DNA of 64,000 bases from Clostridiales bacterium (GTDB lineage: Bacteria; Bacillota; Clostridia; Christensenellales; Pumilibacteraceae). Below the pieces are notes generated by a model. That model saw only the letters and a list, made by a program, of their open reading frames with translations, did not search any database and was not told the origin of the DNA. The stretch covers positions 77,387 to 141,386 of the forward strand of contig JAFLVE010000010.1 in the NCBI GenBank assembly GCA_022511445.1, in the 5' to 3' direction. The position numbers were made by a program, and so were the translations under genes. Of the stretch, positions 1 through 7,458 are shown in pieces (the first letter of the stretch is position 1; each line of letters opens with the position of its first letter).

Positions 1-397
1 GCCCGTAGTCCTCGACGTATCTAAGGTTTCCCTTTTTGGTAAGTATGCGGTATTCGACGTAATCGAGGTTGTTGCCACCCACGGTAATCTGCTGATGAAT
101 GCTCGTCTGAACGTCCCAATAATCGTCGGGATAGACCACGCCGCGGAACGAATTAGACGTGTACTCTTTAAACTCTTCGACGCTGTCGCACTCGAACATT
201 CTTACGAGCGCCGCATTCGCATAGATTATCTCCTCGCTATTGTTGGAACGGTAAATAAGAAACCCGCCCGGCAGATGATCGAGAAACTTCCTGAACTTGT
301 ACGCGGTCTCTTTTTGCTCCGGCGTAAAGTCTCCATCCCCGTGCGAAATGAGTAGCGGAATCATCTCCTCGATTAATGCGTACTCTCTTTCATTCAT
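1..397 (-). CDS. PAS-domain sensor protein, 5' part only (runs off the window)
   Basis: The frame reads from an ATG at 397 to base 1 with no stop, giving about 132 residues of the N-terminus. A GAGGG ribosome binding site lies eight bases upstream of the ATG. Residues from about 35 form a PAS fold signature (LPGGFLIY, EEIIYANAALVRMF, FRGVVYPDDY, DYVEYRILTKKG, RYVEDYG), the type usually placed in front of GGDEF/EAL or histidine kinase output domains. The output domain lies outside the window, so the activity is unknown. The sequence is GC-richer than the genes that follow, like the core genes further along. Confidence 0.8.
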   Translation of the reverse strand, partial: MNEREYALIEEMIPLLISHGDGDFTPEQKETAYKFRKFLDHLPGGFLIYRSNNSEEIIYANAALVRMFECDSVEEFKEYTSNSFRGVVYPDDYWDVQTSIHQQITVGGNNLDYVEYRILTKKGNLRYVEDYG

Positions 398-642
398 AGG
401 TAAAACCCTCGACAAAACGTTTAATTATAGAAGCTTACTACATAGGTTGTTTTTTAGCAACCATTCATTTTACCATGTTATCCAACAAATGTCAATACCT
501 ATATGAAAATTTTTCAAATGAAAATATCGCCCCCGTAATCACACCGAATTATATACTGCTGATGAAAAGTTTATAGGCTACTGCCGTGCTTACTAATTTA
601 ACCTTTTCTGTCTTTTGCACCCACGCCTTTTTTAGCGCGCGT

Positions 643-1344
643 TTATTGCTGTAAAATATAACGCGATTTCTTTTCCACTTGGAACTTCGCTTTGTCTTTC
701 CAATCGAGCTTTTCCGTCCACTCATATTGTGTAGGCAAAAATGATTTAATGTTCCCTTTCATCGCTTCAAAAGGCTCGTCGTAACAGATAATCACGCTCG
801 GTTTAATGCGCTTTAACATCTCATTATATCCGAGCATAAAATCATCTTCGCAGTTTTCTCTGTAATATGTGCAAACCGCCACAATCGAGCCCTGTTCTAT
901 TCCGTCAAAACAAAAGTCAAACGTGCGCTCATCGCCCCATGCAACAGTAGGTATAACGCGCAAGCCTTGGCTTTGCCAATATGCCCCACACCACCTGTTT
1001 TTGAACACGTTTTCTATCTGCAACGCAAGCGGCATGTCGGTAAACAAGCTAAAATCGGGCGTAAGCAGTGCATAATATTGTTGCAGCTTTTCTATCTCGT
1101 CGTCGGGTTTATCGTACACCTTGTCGAACTTCCAATCGTGCATAAAAAAATGCAGTGTTTTATCTGCATTCCATCTATCATTTGTTTTGGCTTTGGTATA
1201 GTCTAAAAGCTTTATTTTGGTTATGTCTATCTGTTGTTTGCGCACAATCGGTATATCGTATTTGCCTGCGCCTTTATACTCATTACGCACCAAAAGGCGT
1301 TTGTGCTTTGCTTTTTGAATTTCGTATTCGGTTAATTCTTTCAT
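643..1344 (-). CDS. DUF4417 family protein
   Basis: A 233-residue protein. The middle (PLALQIENVFKNRWCGAYWQ, VIPTVAWGD, IEQGSIVAVCTY) and the conserved Pro-Ser-Val-Ile-Ile-Cys-Tyr near the end match my memory of the DUF4417 family, found in phages, plasmids and integrative elements and of unknown function. The ATG at 1344 has AAGGAG seven bases upstream. It lies 17 bases behind the CPCC-type gene on the same strand, so the two are probably co-transcribed. No catalytic motif was recognised. The family assignment is fairly firm; no function should be inferred from it. Confidence 0.75.
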   Translation of the reverse strand: MKELTEYEIQKAKHKRLLVRNEYKGAGKYDIPIVRKQQIDITKIKLLDYTKAKTNDRWNADKTLHFFMHDWKFDKVYDKPDDEIEKLQQYYALLTPDFSLFTDMPLALQIENVFKNRWCGAYWQSQGLRVIPTVAWGDERTFDFCFDGIEQGSIVAVCTYYRENCEDDFMLGYNEMLKRIKPSVIICYDEPFEAMKGNIKSFLPTQYEWTEKLDWKDKAKFQVEKKSRYILQQ

Positions 1345-1361
1345 GTTATTTACTCCTTATT

Positions 1362-1895
1362 CTAATCTTCGGGCGGAATATCGTAATCGTTTTTTCCGGC
1401 ACAAAACATAAAGCACGGGTGTACAACCTCGTCCCAAATGTCTTTAAGCAAGTGCCCGTTGATATTGGCTTTTTCGCGGAATTCGTTTACATGATTGTAT
1501 TCTTGCTTCATCTCTTTATTGCAAAAAACAACTATACAGTCGCCGGAGGCATACGCTTCAAAATCATTGCTTTTGAGTTTCGTATATACTTCATGCACTA
1601 AACCGTGATGCCAAAACAACATTTCTGAATAAAACATCAATCCGTTGATAAAATCTTCGAATGTCGCTTTAAATTTTTGCCCTGCTTTATACTGCTCTCT
1701 CGCGCGAGAAAGTGGTACAAGCATAGGATAGCTGATGCCTAATGTTTTATCTGTACGTTCATTATCTGCGCACTGCATCCAGCCGCAATGTGGACATTTT
1801 TCGCTATTGCCGTAATCATCGATAAAAGTAATTTGACCGCACACCTCGCACGGCACCGCATTATTATATTCGCTTGGATTATATTTCTTTTCCAT
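1362..1895 (-). CDS. cysteine-rich CPCC-type zinc-ribbon protein
   Basis: A 177-residue protein. The N-terminus carries a rubredoxin/CPCC-like knuckle (CEVCG at about 16-20, then CPHCGWMQC at about 34-42), followed by DNERTDKTLGISYPM, typical of small CPCC proteins seen next to polymorphic toxin genes. The remaining ~120 residues are unrecognised and helical in appearance, so it may be a fusion. The start has GAGGAG upstream. It begins two bases after the stop of the broken toxin-like gene (1898-2225) and runs into the DUF4417 gene. An immunity or accessory role is a guess from that neighbourhood only. Confidence 0.6.
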   Translation of the reverse strand: MEKKYNPSEYNNAVPCEVCGQITFIDDYGNSEKCPHCGWMQCADNERTDKTLGISYPMLVPLSRAREQYKAGQKFKATFEDFINGLMFYSEMLFWHHGLVHEVYTKLKSNDFEAYASGDCIVVFCNKEMKQEYNHVNEFREKANINGHLLKDIWDEVVHPCFMFCAGKNDYDIPPED

Positions 1896-1897
1896 GT

Positions 1898-2225
1898 TTA
1901 ATACTCCTCGTCCGACTTATAATGTTCATAATCGGGTTCCAAGTTTGTTGATATTCGTATTGACTCCCCATTAATAATTGTCCAACCATGGTCATGCGGA
2001 AAAGTGTGATTACCTTGGGGATCTGAGTGGAAATAATCTCTGTTCCTAACCACCACTCCATTTGCATCAAACCATCGGCTTTGCTTTCTTCTACCATTTA
2101 TATATAAATCAAACATTTATATATAAATCAAAGCGTGAATTTATATGTTCGGTTTTTTGGGGAAGTCCTTGGTGGTCACTATTCACTATCACTACTCCGC
2201 CGCTCGGTATTCCTCCCGCACCCAT
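1898..2225 (-). pseudogene. small toxin-domain-like gene frameshifted by a 19-bp tandem duplication
   Basis: The gene starts at ATG 2225 behind AAAAGGAGG and reads MGAGGIPSGGVVIVNS...NSRFDLYIN, then hits a TGA at 2109-2111. The reason is visible: 19 bp (2114-2132) is duplicated exactly at 2095-2113, shifting the frame. In the other frame the protein continues GRRKQSRWFDANG...RNRDYFHSD...HTFPHDHGW and ends at 1898. Removing one copy restores a protein of about 103 residues. The Asp/His-rich tail resembles C-terminal domains of polymorphic toxins and phage proteins; that is an impression, not a firm family. It heads a three-gene unit with the CPCC and DUF4417 genes. A short 72-residue product could also start at ATG 2116, but that ATG has no ribosome binding site. 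Confidence 0.75.
2095..2132. repeat. perfect 19-bp tandem duplication inside a gene
   Basis: Two adjacent identical copies of a 19-bp AT-rich unit (CATTTATATATAAATCAAA) occupy 2095-2113 and 2114-2132. Because 19 is not a multiple of three, the duplication breaks the frame of the 1898-2225 gene. Loss of one copy by slippage would restore it. Confidence 0.95.
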
Positions 2226-2443
2226 TATACCATTCCTCCTTTTATATTGTCAATGTGCTTAACTTTTGCTCTCACGTTTCACCTCTTTTTTCCGGCATCA
2301 GCACAAGCTTACATTGTTAATAGCGACAACAGCTTGACAACAATAAAAAAGTGCCGACAATCATTAGTGAGCTTTAGCGAGCGACTTCGTGCTACGCCAC
2401 TCCGTGTCTTCATTCTTCATGCCGCGCAAGCGGCGCTTCATTT

Positions 2444-2469
2444 AAAAAACCGCCCGAAGGCGGTTTTTT
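2444..2469. terminator. bidirectional intrinsic terminator hairpin
   Basis: AAAAAACCGCC, a CGAA loop and GGCGGTTTTTT form an uninterrupted 11-bp stem with A and T tracts on both sides, able to stop transcription from either direction. Confidence 0.8.
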
Positions 2470-2474
2470 GTGTC

Positions 2475-2495
2475 TTTAGTACCCGAAAAGGATGC
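2475..2495 (+). repeat. 21-bp repeat, inverted copy at 13770-13790
   Basis: The 21 bases with core TAGTACCCGAAAAGGATGC are the exact reverse complement of 13770-13790, which lies between the tmRNA 3' end and its terminator. The two copies enclose about 11.3 kb of accessory genes. Confidence 0.9.
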
Positions 2496-2714
2496 CGTTA
2501 ATATAATTAAGTCGGCACTCTGTGCCCAATGAAGTCACGCAGAGCGCTAATGAATAATGAAGCGAAGCGCCGACCGACATTAGCGAATGAAGTGAGCAAC
2601 TTCATTCTTCATGCCGCGACAGCGGCGCTTCATTCCGCCAACGAAAAAACGCACTTTAGGCGCGTCTTTTCGTTGGCGGGACGAGTGGGGAGCAAATTGA
2701 ACACTCCTATTCAA

Positions 2715-2757
2715 AAAAAGAACAGTACAATTTTTCGTCATGAAAAGTCGTGCTGTT
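2715..2757 (-). terminator. terminator of the DUF4062-type gene; same module recurs at 3727-3770
   Basis: On the minus strand, directly after the gene's stop, AACAGCAC pairs with GTACTGTT and is followed by CTTTTTTT. The 43-bp module, including the loop, is almost identical to the hairpin at 3727-3770. Confidence 0.75.
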
Positions 2758-2758
2758 A

Positions 2759-3613
2759 TCAGTCCGAACACCCACTATCTTGCCATAATTCCTCACAATC
2801 TATATTAAAAGCATGTTCTATTTCCTGTGCAACTTTATCATAACATACTTTTACCTGAGGTTTTAACGCATTTATCTCGGCAATACGCTCTAAAAACATA
2901 TGCGCTTCTAAAAGCGTTTCATTATAATCTATAATATCTACATCTTGGCAAATTTTAAAAAGGTTTTTCAAAATTGCAACTTGAACGCTATCAGTTGCTT
3001 TCTCAAATAATTCTGCTAAAGAATCTAGCGGGTCTCTTCTCCGCAAAGCCTCACATAGATTATCAGTTATCCTTACCAAATTTACTGTATCCTCATGTAC
3101 CGCTTCTTTATAATTCATATTAATGAAATACAGCATTAAATCACTCAGAAACTTTATCCGCAATTCTCCATCTGATTTTATTATAGCATATAAACCCTGA
3201 TAATTTTTCTTAAATTCTTGAACTTTACCAAGTTGCTCTATATCTATTTTGCTTGGCTCTATAGATTTATCATAAAAATAGAGAAAAACTTGTTTCTTTT
3301 GCGATATCATATTCTTAATTTCTTCTTCGGTTCCAGAATCGTATTCTCCAGTTGAAGTACCAAACCGGCTACCAAATAAAGCTACACATAAATCACATTT
3401 TTCTATAAATTGTTTGTTAAGAACGCCTTGTGGTCTTTCACCATATTGCGGAAAGCTACTATTGGACCAATGTTTTAAATTTAGTCGAATGCTATTTACT
3501 TTTCCTAATGAATTATTAAAACTATCAATGCATTCTTGAATTGCGTGTTTAAGTTCAACAACATCATTAGGACAGGAAAATAGAATATCGTATTCAGTAA
3601 TACCACCACGCAT
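2759..3613 (-). CDS. DUF4062/TIR-like N-terminal domain protein
   Basis: A 284-residue protein. The first ~165 residues look like a DUF4062-type fold, a relative of TIR and SLOG-like domains: EYDILFSCPNDV at the start, the hallmark CDLCVALFGSRFGTSTGEYDSGTEEEI near residue 100, and QVFLYFYDKS after it. The rest is helical and unrecognised. In known proteins this domain often heads NTPase or effector fusions in bacterial conflict systems; here it stands almost alone. ATG 3613 follows AGGAGG, with TATAAT just upstream. It is bracketed by two copies of the same terminator module, as if it were a self-contained cassette. A defence role is inference. Confidence 0.7.
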   Translation of the reverse strand: MRGGITEYDILFSCPNDVVELKHAIQECIDSFNNSLGKVNSIRLNLKHWSNSSFPQYGERPQGVLNKQFIEKCDLCVALFGSRFGTSTGEYDSGTEEEIKNMISQKKQVFLYFYDKSIEPSKIDIEQLGKVQEFKKNYQGLYAIIKSDGELRIKFLSDLMLYFINMNYKEAVHEDTVNLVRITDNLCEALRRRDPLDSLAELFEKATDSVQVAILKNLFKICQDVDIIDYNETLLEAHMFLERIAEINALKPQVKVCYDKVAQEIEHAFNIDCEELWQDSGCSD

Positions 3614-3726
3614 TTTAATTCCTCCTATTATAATTATAACACACTTAACTCATTTTGGCAATTAACTTATAACAGTGTGATTCTCATGGTTTTCATAACA
3701 TTAGGCAAGATTAAATTCGACAAATA

Positions 3727-3770
3727 AAAAAGAACAGTACAATTTTTTTATCATGAAAAGTCGTACTGTT
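3727..3770 (-). terminator. terminator after the DUF2971 remnant, copy of 2715-2757
   Basis: AACAGTAC...GTACTGTT forms an 8-bp perfect stem and, read on the minus strand, ends in CTTTTTTA. It lies downstream of the DUF2971 pseudogene and upstream of the DUF4062-type gene. The rest of 3614-3900 holds only that gene's promoter region (TATAAT near 3630); nothing else was seen. Confidence 0.75.
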
Positions 3771-3900
3771 CACAATTTTGTCTTCAGTTATAAGCAACCA
3801 TTAGTTTGGGATATGTTTATGGGCATAATCTTCTCTTCATCGCTCTTATTTAATTTATCTTGCGCTATTTGTTGTTTATATTGAATAATTTAAGACATTC

Positions 3901-5274
3901 TCATTTAATTTGATAATAATCAAATTTATATCTATCTGCCGTTAGACGCATTTGAAACACGGGTATTTTCTTTGATTTTGCAATCTCAATGATTCTTGAT
4001 TTTGTTTCTTCTTCCATATTTGCTCCTAAAAACACCTTTCTCGGTTTCGGTAATTTCATTGTTTCCTTGTTGCCCAGTTGAAAAATTCGCCATTCTTTCT
4101 CATAGTCCCAATCTTGACTCTTATGCAATAATCCGTACATCATTTTCTCCATCGTACTTTGCGGCAGCTCTTTTGTTTTTTGGTACCTGAACAAGGTTTT
4201 CGTATCGAACAATGTCTTTGATAATGACGGGCGCTCATTGGTATATTTAACAGGAAATAGCAATAATTGTGCCATCAACAAATCATCACGACGGCTTGTC
4301 ATGGTGGCTGTAAAATCATATTCCAGACAGAACCCGAGATGTTTATTTGCATAATGTCACCACATAAGAGATGAATTCATGCGTTCACTTAAACAAGTTA
4401 CTCTGAATTGCTCTGAAACGATTTTCCGTACTTTAAGTAACGCCTCGTTAGATAATTTGTCAAACCGCGTTTTCATATAATCTAATTCTTCAGTTGATTG
4501 TGCATTACCTGTAATACTTGATAAAATATTTAGTAAAAATGCAACAACCGAAAAAGTTTCTCCCTCACTTGCAAACAACATATCATCGGGATTAGTCTCT
4601 ATTTTCATTTTCATATCCCTACGAGTTATTTCCATTAATAGTCTAGGATTATCCGATTTTAAGTTGGACGCAAATATTTCTTGATATTTAGGATCATCCA
4701 TCATTAGGTCAATAAGATATTGGCCATCGCGAATCGTCGTTTGATTATTAATTATTCTTTTAAATAGTTCTTTATTAGACTTTGCTAAATCAATTATCAA
4801 CTCACGAGCATGCTTCTCCATTGGGTCGTCAGATGGGATGAGTTCAAATGTCTGTCTTATAATTTCAATAACACTATCAATATTTTCATCAGTAATACTA
4901 CCCCAATCGTCGGGAGCATCAAACATTGCATTTACAATTTCTTTGTTTTCCGGAGTATATTGATGCTTCTTTTTTAATTCCTGTACAAGCAAATCTTTGA
5001 CAATTTGTGTTTGAGAAAATCCAAGAAAACAGTCAAACGGATCGTTAAATTGGCTTGGATTTTGAAAGAATAAAACATCGTTTTCAAAGTTTTCGATATT
5101 ATACTCTCTTATCTTCTTTGTTCTTTTAGATTCCTCGCAAACGGAACAATATTTATAAAGGGGTAAATTTATGTAGGGCAATTTATCATCTCTTATTTTA
5201 ATCCCCTGTTCTTTCAAACTACCTTCAAATAATCGGTGAATAAAAGATTTAATTTCCTCATCAGTCATTCTCAT
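3901..5274 (-). pseudogene. DUF2971 family protein interrupted by an in-frame TGA
   Basis: Two collinear frames, 4357-5274 and 3901-4302, belong to one 457-codon gene. The first part ends RVTCLSERMNSSLMW, then TGA, and the reading continues without a shift as HYANKHLGFCLEYDF...DWDYEKEWRIF. The signatures M-W-x-H-Y-A...G-F-C-x-E-Y and Y-E-K-E-W-R are those of DUF2971, a family of unknown function common in mobile and defence-rich regions. The stop replaces the variable small residue (usually Ser, Ala, Gly or Cys) between Trp and His. Other genes here end in TGA, so it is not a reassigned codon, and I saw no convincing SECIS hairpin. A nonsense mutation is the simplest reading. The N-terminus (LYKYCSV, NPSQFNDPFDCFLG) is intact. 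Confidence 0.85.
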
Positions 5275-5335
5275 TATCCTATTCTTTTCCCTCTTCTTTA
5301 TTATATTTGCTATATATTAACACCTTCGATTCAAA

Positions 5336-5896
5336 TCAGCAGTGTTCATTATAAAATTTTTTGTAAATTTCTAATTTACCGTCACAAGCATTTGCTACTA
5401 GCATCAACCCTATTTTATAGCAAAAACCGTAATCGTTGGTAGTCATTTTTTTCAGCCGTTCTAAATCGGAACGAAGCTTTGATTCTTTGCTACATTTTTT
5501 CATTTCGATACAAATCAAGTTATCGAATCCGTAATTAGCATCATAACCGCGTTTATGTACAATCAAATCAGCTACCATCAACTTCCCGTCATCCATACGT
5601 TTTAATGCGTACTCATTTCCCGCACAACCGCGATTATATTCTATATCGGTCTTATATCCTACGAATTCAGAACTTTGAATTTCTCGATCCAAATATTGCG
5701 CAAACTTAGAGCAAATACAACGCTCGCTTAAATCGTGTGAAATTAGATAATCTTCACACAAATTAAATGATTCTATAGCCTGCAAAACAATTCGCACCAA
5801 TCTTTTTTGCTGTTCAGTCATAAAATGATTATACACTAAATAATTTAATAATTCAAGTGTAAACTTTTTATTATGTTCGCAGGAAGCGTGCTGCAT
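5336..5896 (-). CDS. PD-(D/E)XK nuclease-like protein
   Basis: A 186-residue protein. The C-terminal half fits a PD-(D/E)XK-fold pattern: a Tyr-Asn-Arg-Gly strand at about 87-90, MVADLIVHKRG with Asp110, then LICIEMKK with Glu131 and Lys133, and a helix SKLRSDLERLKKMT followed by YGFCYKIGLML. This arrangement is common in small proteins with a restriction-endonuclease-like core beside defence genes; many are of unproven activity. The upstream ribosome binding site is weak, and ATG at codon 26 is an alternative start. It sits between the DUF2971 remnant and the SIR2 unit, all on the minus strand, but with 128 bases to the SIR2 gene. Confidence 0.6.
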   Translation of the reverse strand: MQHASCEHNKKFTLELLNYLVYNHFMTEQQKRLVRIVLQAIESFNLCEDYLISHDLSERCICSKFAQYLDREIQSSEFVGYKTDIEYNRGCAGNEYALKRMDDGKLMVADLIVHKRGYDANYGFDNLICIEMKKCSKESKLRSDLERLKKMTTNDYGFCYKIGLMLVANACDGKLEIYKKFYNEHC

Positions 5897-6024
5897 GTAT
5901 ATTATCTTTCTTTACTATAAATTGTTATTTCTAAAGTAGCAAGTTTAATACACTGACGATAACAAAGAAAAAATCTAACTCCATCACATTTTCTCATTAT
6001 GAGAAGCTATTTTGTCAAAATATC

Positions 6025-7458
6025 TCATGATTCTATTTGAAACATATTCTCGACATATTGGCGTGATCCATGAATAGTCATCCAAATTGGATACAAATGC
6101 ATTCTTCTAAGATATTTGCGTTTTAAACGCAAAGTAAAATACAGTAATTTTAATTTTGCATCAAGATCATCTAAATTTTGTTCGTGTAATTGATGCTTTT
6201 TAAACATAATTTTTTTATTACTTTTAATTGTTAACCACTTTTTACCAAAAATATTCTTAATAAAATCATCCGCTGTCATAAATATAAAGTGCTTTACTGG
6301 AGATTCAGTTGAACCACCTGAAACAGCATATTCTGTATGCCAGTCCATGAGTTTTACAATACGTTTAAAATTTATATCGGTGGCCGAAAAGCCAAAAAAT
6401 AAGCAGTTGTATCTTAAAAATGTGTCAATCTGTACAGTGTTACGCCATTTATAACTCGCATGCGCCATATCATCGTAACTACCCTCAGATAAAATGAGCT
6501 TTCGTACTTCATTCGATTTTTTTCTTCTGTCAATGTCGTCAAACGACACGGCGTTGCACTCATTAAATATAGGAACAAAACCATGAATATGATAAACCAC
6601 GTGTTCTTCTTGACCATTTATTTCCGCGTCCGGCAATTGATCGTCAACAAACACGGATTTTACTGATATATTATTTTCCTGACAAAGATATTCAAAGGCA
6701 TTATCATAATTATATGTAATAATTCTCTTTATTTTTTGCGATTGTGTAAGGCTAGATAAATAATCAATAAGTGGTGCTTCTACTATCTTTTTTTCTTCTT
6801 GAAGTTGATCCAAATTTTTCTTTAACATAAGTCTACCGGTATCTGCCACGACCCATGGTGAATCATTTGCCTCTACGCTTTTTAACTTGCGTTTTAATGC
6901 ACGCTCAACGAACCCGTACATTTCGTAATCTGTCTTTCTTTCAATTTCAATTGAGGAAGAACCATAATCTTGTCTATTTGCATCGCGCCTACAATTTTCC
7001 AAAAATTCGCCAAGTTCATATAAATCAAATGAGCCGAAATAATCTTTACTATCTGATCCAGATTCTTCGACCAAAATGTTATATATATTATTAAATTTGA
7101 TGTCTCCCCCGACCTCGTAACTACTCAGGAATTCATCTATAACTGCGTATTTAAGCAATTGAGACCAATTAGGCAAATTAAATGGAGGAGACATCGATAT
7201 GCCTGCGCCTAAGACAAACGCTAATTTCCCCAATTTTAAAGTTTCAATAAACGTATCCTTTATCCCTTTGGGATCTTCGTCTTCAGGGTTACCATAAATC
7301 AAAAACTCATTGCGCAAAAGTCCACAGTACTGCATAATTGATGATTTAACTTTCTGATTGCTGACATCTGCAATAAAATTCTCTATTGCTCCCAAAAAGG
7401 ACTCAATGTCCGTTTTTTTGTTCCTGCCCTTATTATGAACTTCTACTTTTGTTTTCAT
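6025..7458 (-). CDS. SIR2-like NAD-hydrolase-type protein
   Basis: A 477-residue protein. The SIR2_2-type core is visible: LAFVLGAGISMSPPFNLPNW at about residues 80-98, IITYNYDNAFEYL in the middle, and VVYHIHGFVP shortly after, followed by LFFGFSATDINFKR. Such stand-alone SIR2 domains in phage-defence systems (Thoeris ThsA, DSR, SIR2-HerA) cleave NAD+. ATG 7458 overlaps the stop of the 1010-aa gene by four bases (ATGA) and has GAGG in front, so the pair is translationally coupled; the further upstream start at 7485 is less likely. The DNA is much more AT-rich than the core genes. The domain call is firm; a defence role with NAD depletion is inference from family and context. It is not a deacetylase of the CobB type, which is encoded separately at 14832. 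Confidence 0.85.
   Translation of the reverse strand: MKTKVEVHNKGRNKKTDIESFLGAIENFIADVSNQKVKSSIMQYCGLLRNEFLIYGNPEDEDPKGIKDTFIETLKLGKLAFVLGAGISMSPPFNLPNWSQLLKYAVIDEFLSSYEVGGDIKFNNIYNILVEESGSDSKDYFGSFDLYELGEFLENCRRDANRQDYGSSSIEIERKTDYEMYGFVERALKRKLKSVEANDSPWVVADTGRLMLKKNLDQLQEEKKIVEAPLIDYLSSLTQSQKIKRIITYNYDNAFEYLCQENNISVKSVFVDDQLPDAEINGQEEHVVYHIHGFVPIFNECNAVSFDDIDRRKKSNEVRKLILSEGSYDDMAHASYKWRNTVQIDTFLRYNCLFFGFSATDINFKRIVKLMDWHTEYAVSGGSTESPVKHFIFMTADDFIKNIFGKKWLTIKSNKKIMFKKHQLHEQNLDDLDAKLKLLYFTLRLKRKYLRRMHLYPIWMTIHGSRQYVENMFQIES

Larger units (their letters stand above)
2350..2519. repeat. 170-bp segment with 9-bp terminal inverted repeats (MITE-like)
   Basis: AGTGCCGAC at 2350-2358 is mirrored exactly by GTCGGCACT at 2511-2519. 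Inside are a GCCGC/GCGGC hairpin, a strong AAAAAACCGCC/GGCGGTTTTTT terminator, and one copy (2475-2495) of the 21-bp sequence that recurs next to tmRNA. No target-site duplication is obvious, so a transposon origin is only suggested. Confidence 0.45.
2408..2634. repeat. two copies of a 35-bp hairpin module
   Basis: Positions 2408-2442 and 2600-2634 share 35 bases that differ only in the hairpin loop (GCCGC-GCAA-GCGGC versus GCCGC-GACA-GCGGC) and keep the same CTTCATTCTTCAT and GCTTCATT flanks. Between them further short palindromes are strung together with AATGAA linkers. Confidence 0.8.
2226..2758. other. gene-free stretch rich in hairpins and small repeats
   Basis: No convincing gene was found on either strand. 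The stretch holds a 170-bp segment with 9-bp terminal inverted repeats, a bidirectional terminator, two near-identical 35-bp hairpin modules joined by TTCATT-type linkers, and the terminator of the DUF4062-type gene. Open frames across it are translations of the palindromes. Confidence 0.7.

Noticed and set aside
2715..3770. Integron attC sites for the repeated hairpins
   Set aside because: Arms begin AAC and end GTT, but the flanking core-site bases do not fit RYYYAAC/GTTRRRY and there is no integron integrase; T-runs make them terminators.
4357..4359. Selenocysteine at the DUF2971 TGA
   Set aside because: No convincing SECIS hairpin follows the codon, and the family position is usually Ser, Ala, Gly or Cys; a nonsense mutation is simpler.
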